Part shown: positions 22,701 through 33,792 of the stretch, piece after piece | Numbering within the stretch: the first letter of the stretch is position 1 | How the letters are laid out: each line of letters starts with the position of its first letter | Source of the DNA: Cunninghamia lanceolata | Taxonomy: Eukaryota; Streptophyta; Pinopsida; Cupressales; Cupressaceae | Reading direction: 5' to 3' | Assembly: GCA_027924645.1 (NCBI GenBank) | Contig: BSBN01001149.1 | Location: 2,852,001-2,916,000, forward strand | DNA: 64,000 bases | The notes under the pieces: generated by a model | Databases searched by the model: none | What the model saw: the letters and a program-made list of their open reading frames with translations, nothing else | Told to the model about the DNA's origin: nothing | Made by a program: the position numbers and the translations under genes

Positions 22701-23858
22701 GAACAACCGGATGGATTTCAATTGTCTGATAATAATGATATGGTCTGCAAGTTGAAGAAAGCTTTGTATGGATTGAAGCAAGCCCCAAGAGCATGGTATG
22801 AAAGGTTGGATAAGCATCTTGTGCAGATTGGATTCAACAAAGGTACTGCTGACAGCAACTTATATTTCAAAATTGATCATGAAAACATTCTGATTGTTGA
22901 AGTGTTTGTGGATGATATCATTTTTGGAGGAAGAGATAGTATGTGTAAAACTTTTGCAAATCAGATGAAAAGTGAGTTTGAAATGTCTATGCTTGGTGAA
23001 ATGAATTTCTTCTTGGGTCTGCAAATTACTCAAACAAAAGAAGGGATCTTCATTTCTCAGACCAAATATGTGAAAGAATTGTTAAAGAAATTTGGTATGG
23101 AAGACTCAAAGCCTATGAACACTCCTATGGCAACCGGATGTAAGTTAAGCAAAGATGATGATTCTCCAAAGGCAGATCAGACAAAGTATAGATCAATGAT
23201 TGGTGGATTGTTGTATCTCACTCAAACTAGACCAGATATAATGCAAGCTGTTGGTCTTGTGGCAAGATTCCAGGCTGATCCTAGAGAATCTCATGTTATG
23301 GCAATCAAAAGAATTTTTAGATACTTGAAAGGGACAGTTGAGTATGGTCTATGGTATCCTAGAGATCCGGATTTTTCTCTTCATGCTTACACAGATGCAG
23401 ATTGGGCAGGAGATGTGGATGACCGGAAGAGCACTAGTGGTGGAGCATTCTTTTTGGGGAAGAGATTGGTTTCTTGGCTAAGCAAGAAACAAGATGCAAT
23501 ATCTCTGTCTACAACTGAAGCAGAATACATTGCAGCAGCAGGTAGTTGCACTCAAATCTTGTGGATGAAGCAGATGCTAAGAGACATCAAAGTTGAATAT
23601 GAGGAGCCTATCACAATTTTCTGTGATAATTCAAGTGCAATTAATATTTCCAAGAATCCGGTATTGCATTCTAAGACTAAGCACATATCTATCAAATTTC
23701 ACTTTTTGAGAGAACAAGTAAACAAGGAAGAAGTCAGATTGGAGTATGTTCCCTCCAAGGATCAGATTGCAGATATCTTTACAAAACCTCTTCCCAAGGA
23801 CTCTTTTGAATATCTCCGGGAGAAGTTAGGGGTCATGGCCCCTCCGGTGATGAACTAA
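19710..23858 (+). pseudogene. gag-pol: Element F gag-pol polyprotein with one internal TAG
   Basis: A 1382-codon polyprotein in one frame, interrupted only by TAG at 21171-21173 (codon 488). In order: copia gag (FDGTNFTLWKGRMKCHLE near residue 11); CCHC knuckle CFNCNKIGHFASRC near 270; protease WVIDSGCSHHMTG near 368; integrase zinc region [12 protein letters not shown] (Cys where Gly is usual) and CKECQLGKQ; integrase catalytic residues in [15 protein letters not shown] and [10 protein letters not shown] with WVFRNKL near 917 and FVDDIIFGG near 1066; RNase H with YTDADWAGD and STTEAEYIA. Start chosen at the first in-frame ATG after the PBS, with gag resemblance beginning immediately. Without the TAG it would look functional. 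Gag and protease could still be made up to residue 487. Confidence 0.95.
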
Positions 23859-24127
23859 GATGCACTGATGTGCATCAGTCCGGTGGCTATCACAGTCATA
23901 TCTTGTGATCCGGACTAATGGGGAGCTGCAACTAAGGGGGAGCAGCTGGTATTATTCTGATGCATGAGAGTTGCAAGTATGAGCCCTTTGCCATTGATGT
24001 CAAAGGGGGAGAGAAGACATGTGAAAAACAAGTGGTTGTTGATAGGGGGAGCTGTGACAGAAAAGAGAAGTTCTTGTCTTGATGGTTTTTCACATCATAT
24101 GTTGCCATCAATGACAAAGGGGGAGAT
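23859..24127 (+). other. Element F 3' UTR with repeated GGGGGAG motifs and PPT
   Basis: Four GGGGGAG motifs occur, near 23937, 24005, 24045 and 24119. The last (AAAGGGGGAGAT, 24116-24127) abuts the 3' LTR and is the polypurine tract. The stretch TTGCAAGTATGAG followed by CATTGATGTCAA at 23971-24002 repeats the start of the LTR, so this UTR appears to contain decayed internal duplications of the PPT/LTR junction. Confidence 0.8.
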
Positions 24128-25378
24128 TGTTGCAAGTATGAGGTGAGCCATTGTTGTCATTGATGTCAACATACTCATACTGCATTGACAAGAAGGATTT
24201 GATGAGCTTTGTGCTGAGGATATTGAGAAAATTAGCCTCAGTCAGGAACAGTGAAGAACAGTGATGAGAAGAAGGTAAATATACTGTATAGGATGAGAAC
24301 CGGAGGATGCGGATTAAAGGGTTAGTAGATATGAGTCTTGAGATGCTACAGTTAAGATTTCAGAGGTCCGCATGAAGATCTGAAGGAGTTATGGCTGCCG
24401 GTATAGAACCGGGTCCGGCAAGTATCCGGAGGTGACAGAGGATCACAAAAAGGTCCGGTGAGGTCCGGAATTGTATTATCATAATCTGCGGATTGGAAGG
24501 AGTGTTTTAGATGTCCTTGTGATGTGTCATCCTGATTTGTGTGTGATTTGGAGGTCCGGAAGTACCTCCTGCATTATGACAGTGGCGACAGACTGTGTTC
24601 TTGAAGTTCCGGATGAGGAAGACAAGAGATTCCAGTAAGCAGAGGAAGTGCGGATGTATCCGGACATTCAGACAGACTTGTGAAGGCTCTTGAATCATGT
24701 TTAGGTTGTGTTGTTGGTCCGCATTGATGGTAGAGCCCGGAATTGAAGTTATTCTTCCGGATGAAGTTATTGCTCTGTTTAGCCGACCGGATGTGTTATT
24801 CATCTTGCGGATACTCCTATGGTTGTTTGCCGACTTAGATGCTTGTTCCTAAGTCGATGTCTTGTATAAATAATGATTTGTGAATTCATTTCAGTGAGGC
24901 AGTATGTGGATGAGTATGGTGTAGCGAAGAAAGGTGCGAAAGGCAGAGCAGAGATTGTTGGGCTTAATTGGAACTGATCCAGACATGGTAGAGATGTCAT
25001 TCTCCAGTTCAAGACTGTGATTTTTATCACTCTGTAGACAGTGTGTCTCCTTGTAGGCAGTGGGCCTCTTTGTGAGCAGTGTGCTCGGGCAGTGAGCCCT
25101 TATTGGCATGTGCCATTCATTTTTCCTTATTCTTCTAACAGAGAATAATTCTTGGGTTAATCACCCCGTGGTTTTTCCCTTAACCGGGTTTTCCACGTCA
25201 AAATCTTGGTGTTCAATGTGTTGATGCTTATCTGCTCTTGTGTTTATGTATTGTGCTTCCATGAATGATTATTTGATATGCTGCTAACTAACAACAGAGA
25301 ATTAAGTGTTTGAAAGAGAACAAGTTCTATACAACTGATTCACCCCCCCCCTCTCAGTTGTATGCCCTAGATCCAACA
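24128..25378 (+). repeat. Element F 3' LTR (1251 bp)
   Basis: Almost identical to 18401-19652, with the same termini. It includes the TATA box at 24865-24872. It is followed directly by the ACATC target duplication at 25379-25383. Confidence 0.97.
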
Positions 25379-27588
25379 ACATCTTCATAATTTTGCAAAG
25401 AACTAATATTTTCACTAATTTATCTAATAACACAAATTTGATTTTACAACTTGATAATATAACTTGGTAATAAGTTATAACATGATAGTATAAATGCAAG
25501 ACCATACATAACAACAATTCTGAAGGGAAGAATTTCTCTCCTTCCCAGACAATAATTTGTTACAACTTCAGAGGGAGGGAATCCCTCCATAAGGAACTTA
25601 AACAGGATGTAACTCAAAGAACCAAACTCTTCTTCTAGCAAGGATGAAATACTTTCTCCCTAAATACAACACTCCTCCAATTCCAACCATAAGCTTCAAG
25701 AGGAAACCTGCGTATCAAAGACAAACAAAGAAGAAAATACCACTCATCTAGCTCTCCTCCCTACCGTAGACCCGTAAAAGGGTCACCCCCGAGCTAGGGA
25801 GGTCATACTCACACCTGGGTAACTCAAGCAATCCACTTCACAACAGGGAACAACAACAAACCCAAAGCACACAAACACCCGTGGGTAAATTACACAACAC
25901 GAAAACTCAACAATAGTGAGCTTTACAAGGGGCAGGAGAGTGGACACACTCGACTCCAGAGTGTCACCCTTACAGATAATATAACCAACACAATTTCTCT
26001 TGGCCTCAAACCAAGTTTGATCACAAAATTTTCTACGGAATCTGTATTTGACTCTCAAGTCAAAGAACCAGTCACAGATACATGCCCTCAAGGCTTTCAA
26101 CATCCCAAAAGAAGAACCCAGGTATGCACCCGAGGAGGATCACCCCTCCCCTACCCCAAACTTGATGAGTATTTCTCCCAAGTGGGAGAAGCTCTGTCAA
26201 CAACCCGACAATAGTTCCCACAAAACAAAACAAAAACACAGCAAATAAACAACTTTCACACTCTTTTCATACAACAATCAGATATACAAAAGAAAAGTAA
26301 AACCAAACCAACCTTACAAAGCCCTTCAAGGATGAAGCTGTTGTAGAGCTCCACTGAGATCTTCTCCAATCTAAGCCACCAAAACTCCCTCCTCCTTTCC
26401 TCTCCCAAAAACTAACTTTCTTATTTTGGTAATAAAAATCAAACTCTCCAAAATTCAACTAACTCCCTTCCCATCCCAAAAATAGAATTCAAATAACCCA
26501 AATCCTTTCAGTTTCGAGGAATGGGGAGGTGACACTTGTCACCTCCTCACTCTTCCTAAAACCACTATTATGTCCCAAGGGATGAGTGTTGGCTTATGTC
26601 ACTCACCCATCCCTAAAGTACTCCTTATCCTTCTCCTCATGTCATTTCTCTTACGCATGGGAGAAATAAAAGGAGTTAAAGGAGGAAAAGATAGGTGACC
26701 CATGCCTCTTCTTCCTTCCTTCCTTATGGATGACCCCACAACTCATGGGGAATCTCACTAATGGTGAGGGTGACTTCAAGTCAATCCTTCTATAATGGAT
26801 GGGTTTGTAGTCATCTCTTACCTTGGGGATTGAAGAGGGATGGGTTGGGTGTTGGTACAACCCATCATTTCCCCCCCATACCTCCAATTTTCGCCACTTA
26901 ACTTCAGGGTGAAGTTAAGATGACCTTATGGAGGTTACTCAAGGGTTACCCATGCCAAATGGGGCCCTGGACCCATGGGGTATAACCCAGGGTCAACTTT
27001 AACCTACTCAGGATACCTAGGGTCATGTTAAAATACAAGAAAAGGCCTCAAGAATTAAAATAAAAGAAAAGAATTTCAAATACAATCTTTTACAACACAA
27101 ATCATAAGTCAATGTTACAAGAGGGTAGACCAACCCATTCGACCTTATGAAAGACCACATTACAACACCACATCAAACATAGAGTGATCTTGGTTCCTCG
27201 TGGAACCAGATCGGCTTAACAGGGATTAACAATAACAAGGTGCGGAATGATCTCTGAAATCTGTGGTTTGATTAGTAAATTCCTGCACACTAAATTGCAA
27301 GATCAGTTTCACATATAATCATCATAGCTGAAGCAACTTAAAAACATGCATTATCATGACATAGTTCTAAATAGCATAAATGAAATCATATTACAATTTT
27401 CCATCATCACCTAATTAACTTTTCTGAAATGTAAACTTATCCAAACATCACCCAATTAGTTTTTCCGTAATCAAAATAAAGTTTAATAGTTTGACAATTC
27501 CGGGAACTACTATCCCACACATATAAAAAGTATCAATAACAGTAATGTAAATAGTCACAAGAACAGAAGTAAAAAGGGTGGTCCTCAG

Positions 27589-28655
27589 ACAATCACAGAT
27601 CCTACTTGTATAGGAAGAGTTATAGTGCCAATGGATTGTCGTCCAACATTATCAAAGCCACGAATGCTAATGCCATCTGGTTTGATTTGTGATGTGTCAG
27701 CTTTGATTTGGTGTAGCAAGTCAATGCTACAAAATTTAAGATCCGATACATTGTCAATCATAACTCATTTTACCAATGTTTTATTTATTCTGACAAAGAT
27801 TACAAGAGGATCATATTGGTTTTGAAATTCAATTGACGGTAATTCATGTGGTTGAAAGAGAATATCCATTTTTTTCACATGCATACTATCCAATACGGCT
27901 GCTACATCATTAGGCTTAACAACAGGTGGTACAATCACCTTTTGTAAAGCTTCTTGGAGTATTCCATTGTATGTAGGCGAAGTTTGTATTAAATCCCAAA
28001 GAGAGATCTTAGCTAGAGTAGCATGAAGCTGTTTGACAAGATCATACTCCTCACCACTTTTATGAGTAAGATGAGGTGGTGGAGGGAGCATAGGTTGAGA
28101 ACATAGAAGAGAGATAGGCACCTGCGGTGCTTTCTTACTTTGCTTGTTATTATAGGTGTTGTATGTATGAGCAATTACATTTTGAACACCGTGATTTCTT
28201 TGAGTAATTTGCTTTGCATAGTTGAGGATGTCATAGGGAGGTTTACCTTGAACCATAATCACTAGCTTTAAGAAAGAGGGTGCACTAGGTGCCCCTTGAA
28301 CAATCATCTTAGGGATATTGCTACCAAGTCTATTAATAAGTATCGAATTAACATTGTTTCCCTCTTGATTGCACCCAACATCCATCCCTAAAGTATTTAA
28401 TGTGAGAGACCTTTTCTCATCCACTAATACTACATCTTGGCCATGGAGAGCATTGGGATGAGGGGAAGGTACAACATCATCATCATACTTTATGGTGGAA
28501 AAAGGATTTTCACTCTTATCTTTCTCATGAGTATTCCTAGAGATGAATTTGGTTAAATCTTCTGATATCATAGGATGTTCACTAATGAGGATTAGAAATT
28601 TGTCAAAACCAAGATCTTTGATAAATGCATGTAGAGATACTATAGAAAATGACAT
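27589..28655 (-). pseudogene. Element B: Gag C-terminal region and protease N-terminal part (right half)
   Basis: Minus frame from an ATG at 28653-28655 runs 296 codons to a TGA at 27765-27767 and continues in frame to the element E junction. The segment KSGEEYDLVKQL followed by KISLWDLIQTSPTYN is the conserved pre-protease motif of Tat/Ogre-like Ty3/gypsy polyproteins. After the TGA comes VMIDNVSDLKF, where the retropepsin Asp-Thr/Asn-Gly-Ser motif is DNVS, so the active-site Gly is lost. Then ISIRGFDNVGRQ and GTITLPIQVGSVIV follow, and the frame resumes at 5724 on the far side of element E. Most of gag proper is missing upstream, where tandem repeats begin. It is inactive. Confidence 0.8.
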
Positions 28656-28804
28656 GAAGGGGCCATGTGTATATGCTCAGATTATTGCACAATCAGATTT
28701 TAAAATTTTTCCAAAAGTATGCAAAAGACAAGTGCAAAACTATACGAAAAAATGATCTAAAATACTTGGTTTTTTGTACTTTTTCAATGCAAATATGTGA
28801 AAGG

Positions 28805-29275
28805 AAAGGTGTTGTAAAGATTTTGATTAGGGGCAGAAAATAATATGTTTATTTTTAGTACAATATAGCAATAATATCCTTTACAACACACTTTTGATGC
28901 AAATCTAAGATGATGACAAGTTAAAACCTAGTGAAAATGCCCTAAAATATGCAAATTTTCACCATTTTTCAATTCGAAGACCTAATTGGAGAGGTTTTGT
29001 AAGAAATTTTATGAGGTGCAGAAAATAATAGAAATGATATTTGTCCCCTAGAATCATAAAATATTTACAACACGCTTAGGGTGCAAACTAGGTCAAACCC
29101 TAGGGCAAATATAGAAAAAATGTGTAGTTTTTCGCCAAAATTTCAATACAAGAGCCCGATAAAAAGGTGTTGTAAAGAATTTTAGGAGGGGAAGTAGACA
29201 ATAACCCTGATAATAGAAAACTAGTTCAAAAATATTCTTTACAACATGCCTATAATGGAAATCTAGAGAGTTGAT
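28805..29275. repeat. About 180-bp tandem repeats, three copies
   Basis: Copies begin near 28803, 28990 and 29163 with GGTGTTGTAAAGATTTT or a variant, followed by a GGGGCAGAAAATAA-like segment. Each closes with a partner such as ATTCTTTACAACA (near 28879, 29052, 29233), so every unit can fold GTTGTAAAG against CTTTACAAC. They lie in the leader of element B. No coding potential is seen. Confidence 0.7.
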
Positions 29276-29739
29276 AAGGCCAAATCTATTGAAAATCAAG
29301 GTTTTTCAAGCACTAGGTTTGAGCTCTTGATGTAAAATGCTATATGAATGTTTTGCAATCTGATTTATGATGAAAATTAATGTACTTAGATTTGAAAATT
29401 ATTTCCAAACCCTAAGATGCAAAATGCAAGTGTAAATCTAATGAAAATGCTAGTTTTTGTTGAAATTTTCTATGTAAAAATATAAATTTTTGATATCTAA
29501 ATGCAAATTTACACTAAAATGAAACACTACAACCAAAGGCAAATTTGAATGAGTGCCTAAAATGATTAGTTAAATCTGAAATAAGATTTTCACTACAAAC
29601 CCTAGTTTTTGAAATTACTAGGTTATAGGAAAAATTCAAAATTTCAAGAAAACCCTAGCAATTTTAATATGAAAAATATAGTGCAAGGATTAAAGTATGA
29701 TGAATTTACATCAGATCTAACTAAAAAATCAGAAATTAA

Positions 29740-30330
29740 ATTAAATGAAAATTAATTCAAATTATTTGAAAATTGAGCCAAAAGTGCCAAATTTTTATTA
29801 TATTTTTTTCAAATTTTCAAATTTTTAAATTTTCAAATGCAATGAGATGAAAATTAAATAAATGAATGAATTTCAAATCTAATGCAAAAATGTGAAATTA
29901 AATGAAATTTAATTCAAATTAAATCAAAATGCAAACTAAAAATGCCAATTTTTTTCAAAATTTTCAAAATATTAATTTTTTTTGTAAATTTTCAAATGTA
30001 ATGAGATGAAAATTGAATAAATGAATGAATTTCAAATCTAATGCAAAAATTGAAATAAAGTGAAAATTAATTCAAATTAAATCAAAATGCAAGCTAAAAA
30101 TGCTAATTTTTTTCAAATTTTTGGTAAATTTTCAAATGCAATATGAAAATTATGAATTAGATGAAAATAAATTTGAGATCTAATGGAAAAAAAACACAAA
30201 TTTAATTAGATGCAATTAAACTATGTCAAAATTCAAACCCTAGAATGCAAATTTTTTCAATTTTTTTTTTTGTAATTTTTCCAATGCAATAAGGTGAATG
30301 ATGATATGAATGAATGAAATCAATGTAAAT
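29740..30330. repeat. About 150-bp AT-rich tandem repeats, four degenerate copies
   Basis: Recurring blocks such as TTTTCAAATGCAATGAGATG near 29830, 29990, 30128 and 30278 are each followed by AATGAATGAATTTCAAATCT-type sequence. Spacing is 138-159 bp. Units are A/T-homopolymer rich and diverge from left to right. Same leader context as the 180-bp repeats. Confidence 0.7.
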
Positions 30331-30387
30331 CTGAATCAAAACACTTAGAAAGGTGTAAAATTCATGAAAAACATGGGTTCACCAAAA

Positions 30388-31519
30388 TGTAAAGGATAAA
30401 ATTTGGATGATTAATTTTTGATAGTTTGTGTGTGTATCCTCCTTTCACCCTTTACATTCAAGGACCTAGGGTCAAGTGGCAATGTACTATCATACCCTAG
30501 GTCACTATGAGATGTAGAGAAACTTGGATTTTTAGGATTTGATTACCAATTATGTTAAATTATGCTCAATTATATCTCAAAACCTTAATTATGAAAATAT
30601 AATAGTAAATGGACAAATTATTCAGAATGAGCTGCTACAGAGAGATGTAAAATGACAAATGAAAGTGCACCTATTTTTGGAGTTTGGAGGCAAAAAAGTT
30701 GGGGACTAATGAGCGGGTGCCCAAATCCAAGGCCCTAGTTTTTGTCGGGATATGCAAACAAGATCTACAACCTGTTCCTACTGCACCAAAGGTTTTTTAA
30801 TCATGAAACTTAAAGACTAATGAGTGGCTGCCCTAGTCCAGGGAGCTATTTTCTTCTCTGATCTACAATTTTGACACTCTAAGATACCCTCCTGCAACTT
30901 CACTTTTCCTGTATCTTCGACCAGTAACCTGCAATCATGAAAACTTTGGGAGGGGGTTGTGGTGTTTAGAGGCTTGCCTCAGTCAAGCCCCAGAGAGACA
31001 TTCAAGTCTTCCAAACACTATTGTCAAATAGACAGTGCGTGCCCTTAGAAAGCAGAGGCAAAAACCAAATGATAAATGCTCGATAATCACAATAGATGTC
31101 ACCTTGTAGTGAAGATCTTATGGGAGGAAGAAGCTCTTCATTCCATAAGGAGATGATTGCTCAAATTTGCAAATACAAACACATAGACAACACAAATCTA
31201 CTCTTGCAACACAATGAAAGCCTTGAATCACCTTTAGGATGCATAAAGATCACAATAATCATCTAGTTGAAATTTAGTTTACGAATGAATGCCTAAACAT
31301 GCATTTATATGTAACTGCAAACACTCCCACTAAGAATTTCGTAATTCAAACTTGTCATGTCAGCATAGGACCTAAATAATAGTCATAAGCCGACACTCAA
31401 AATTTGAGACTGAACCAAAATAGGGCAAGACTAGGGCGTGGGCGCCCAAGTCCTACCCCCTATTTTGGATAGGGTTAGGTTCAAGGGGTCCCCCTAGGTC
31501 CCATCTGACATGAAACCCA
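30388..31519 (-). repeat. Possible 5' LTR of element B
   Basis: In minus orientation a TG at 31519 (TGGGTTTCATG) and a CA at 30388 (ATCCTTTACA) bracket 1.13 kb. Next come TT and then TGGTGAACCC, a PBS-like sequence at 30376-30385. Several direct variants of GACTAATGAGYGG-GTGCCC occur inside. No partner LTR is in the window, so this is inferred from position and termini only. Confidence 0.3.
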
Positions 31520-31523
31520 GGGT

Positions 31524-33318
31524 TCATTCCATTGGGATGTTGAAATATGATGCAAGATGTCCTAAATGCACACTAAAGACCTGAGAGCTAAACCTTATGA
31601 GGGAAAAGCCTCCAAGGGGACATTCTCCAACGTTACAATTGTAATCATCATAAAATTGAGCCACAGATTTTAAATTTCCATCAACAATGACAAACTTTAA
31701 TACATCTGCAAGTGTTATTGTGGCTTGAGGCTCATCCACTTTTTGTCTTTTGCTAGGTTTCTCCCTTCCAGAGGGCTTCTCCTTACTGCTTTTGGAGGCT
31801 TTAGTAGCCTCATCTTTCATCTTCTTTACCTCTTCATCTAATTATGTGTCTTCTTCATCTTCTATTCCCACACTGACATACATTCTTCTTCCTTTCATCT
31901 TTTACCTCTTAGAGCTTTTGTTAGTGGATTTCTTTGATGTTGTGGTACTGGAGAAAGTAGCAGAGCTTCTAGTGGTCCTTTGTACTGCTTCAAGCCCATT
32001 TTACTTCTTAATAGGCTTTTTTGGAGCCTTAACCTGTTCACTTTCTTGTTCTACTTTCTCTGCTTTTTCCCTTAATTCCTTAACTTGCTCTTTAGTGATT
32101 TGCCATACCTTGCAACACTCTCTTCCACTTCTTTTCTAACTTTTCTTGTTATTTTAGGTTTTTTGAATTCAACATGTAATTTTACAGTTAGCTCTTCATA
32201 TGTCCCAAACCTTTCTTCCTTAGTGTCCCAGGGTTTGCTAAGCATATGTTGAGCATAGTTGTCCAATACTTGACCATCCACTTCATATCCCATGTGCATG
32301 ATCCAAATTGTCTTGGGCTCAACAGCCTCCATCAATCATTGATCTTTTTTTACTATGAAACATATGGTATCCTTATACTTTTCTACAATAGCCTTAGGAA
32401 TTCTTTCCCTGGAGTGCATCATGCTTTGAAAGTTCTTGAAAAATCCCCATAGGGCTATTTTTTTCTCATTATGACTACCCAATTTGTTAAGATAATTTCT
32501 AATTTGAATAGCTACTAGTTTATCACTCAACCAAATTAATCTCTTATGGTTTGGGAATTCATTCAAAAAATAGAAGAATAAACAGATAATAAGCACACCG
32601 AATTTGAATGGGTAGTTCTTGCTTTCATTGATCTTTTTCAAGTTTTCCATTAATTGAATTCTCTGCAGCTCACATAAGTCATAATCCACATTCTCCTTAA
32701 TCATTTGGTATGTTGTGTAAATGGCCATACTGGAGACAAAATTTCCCTTCTTGTGAAGTAAATCTTGTAACCTATCACCATGGAAGTGAATTTTACCACA
32801 TGATCTATGATATCATTGATTGTCAGTGCCCTTTTGTCAAATTGTGCTCCGGTGGCCTCTATAACTGTTTGGTTCTTCACGACTTTTAACATGGGCATGC
32901 TTCTAGTATCATTTAACCCTGTTACCAGCCTAATTGCTTCCTTTGTAATTTTGAAGGGTTGTCCCAACCACATGAATTCATCATGGATTCGGCTTAGTAC
33001 ATATCTTCCCCATTCATCCTCTGTAAATGTAGGGAAATCCACATATTAAATGAATTTATTTTCCTTTAGGACTTTGTATTCTTCCTTAAGATCAAATTGG
33101 TCACTACTTAAATGCTTGAGATACAGATCTAACAAACAAGTGTTGTTGTGCTCATATAGGGCAACATGAATATATGCCCTAACATCTTTGACATATAGAA
33201 CTCCATGAGGAATGTTAGAGAACGCACCCATCAGATCCACTTCTATTGCTTTAAATGGGTGTTTCTTAAATTTAGGTCGAGGTTGCTCAGCGATATCAAC
33301 CACTTGCAAAGTTACCAT
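31524..33318 (-). pseudogene. Element C second reading frame, unrecognised product, frameshifted
   Basis: Reading minus from ATG 33316-33318, about 600 residues can be followed through one in-frame TAA (near 33043) and two frame changes (near 32730 and 31900). Recognisable local segments are VLYVKDVRAYIHVALYEHN, EDEWGRYVLSRIHDEFMWL, GQPFKITKEAIRLVTGLND and WLSDKLVAIQIRNYLNKLG, then a Lys/Glu-rich tail (KPSGREKPSKRQK). I see no RT, integrase or protease motif. It occupies the place where pol should be, downstream of a gag with zinc knuckles. It may be an additional ORF of a non-autonomous element or a captured host sequence. Function unknown. Confidence 0.5.
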
Positions 33319-33792
33319 TTCAGAGATTTAAATAGATTCTTTAACAAGGTTTTAATGAAAATACCTTGTTTCACTAAATTAGGGTTTCCTTTCTCTAAAT
33401 GACTTTGAATGCTTCAAATTTTCATTGTTGTGGTTAAATTTTGCTTTGATCTCTCTAAATACCTAATCGCTTTGAGTGAAAAGTGATTTTGAGACCAAAC
33501 TGGTTCCCTTTTAACCTCTGCACAACTTAACCTAATCGTCATTAATGCTTGTTCCAAAAAGTTGTTTGTTCCCTATTGATAGATATAGTTGATTGAAATT
33601 GCTCCGCAATGTTCTGCATTGGCTTAATCTTTTTTTAGTTTTTCTTTCTAAGGATTTATCTTACTGGATTTCACGATATATCTCTGTGTTATATTTTAGT
33701 ACCAACTTTCTAGCTGGGGGATTTAGAATTTTCAACACTGCTCACCCTGAGCTAGAGCTCCCAATTCACTTCCCTGAGGAAGTATTTGCACT

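Larger units (their letters stand above)
18401..25378 (+). mobile_element. Element F: young Ty1/copia retrotransposon
   Basis: A complete 6978-bp element: LTR 18401-19652, PBS 19655-19667, gag-pol 19710-23858, 3' UTR with PPT to 24127, LTR 24128-25378, target duplication ACATC. The LTRs differ at only a few positions: one A/G at 19254/24981, one A/G at 19348/25082, and C-run length. It is therefore a recent insertion. Integrase precedes RT, as in Ty1/copia. The GGGGGAG-rich 3' UTR and iMet PBS suggest the SIRE/Tork side of the family, but I did not settle the lineage. It lies antisense to its host, element E. Confidence 0.96.
5726..27587 (-). mobile_element. Element E: Tekay/Del-type Ty3/gypsy chromovirus
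   Basis: This is a complete element in minus orientation: 5' LTR 27587-15660 (split by element F), PBS 15657-15645, gag-pol 15566-10662, PPT 10663-10650, 3' LTR 10649-5726. LTR termini are TGAGGACC and GGGCATGACA. The net length without F and its duplication is about 14.9 kb, large because each LTR is about 4.9 kb. The iMet-type PBS, the order PR-RT-RNaseH-IN and a chromodomain-like C terminus point to the Tekay/Del chromoviruses. It sits inside element B's protease in the same orientation and is itself the host of element F. Confidence 0.93.
15660..27587 (-). repeat. Element E 5' LTR (right copy), interrupted by element F
   Basis: The segments 15660-18400 and 25384-27587 together form a 4945-bp LTR equivalent to 5726-10649. 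Element F and one ACATC duplication occupy 18401-25383. The uninterrupted sequence in the left LTR (AAGTTACATCTTCATAATT near 8488-8506) shows the exact pre-insertion site. About 55 bp near 26955-27010 is absent from the left copy. Confidence 0.93.

Noticed and set aside
18780..25109. Minus frames duplicated at 18780-19382 and 24507-25109
   Set aside because: They lie inside the near-identical LTRs of element F, antisense to it, and have no family resemblance.
28805..30330. CRISPR-like or satellite centromeric array
   Set aside because: Unit number is low, units are degenerate and located in a retroelement leader in plant DNA; no centromeric monomer recognised.
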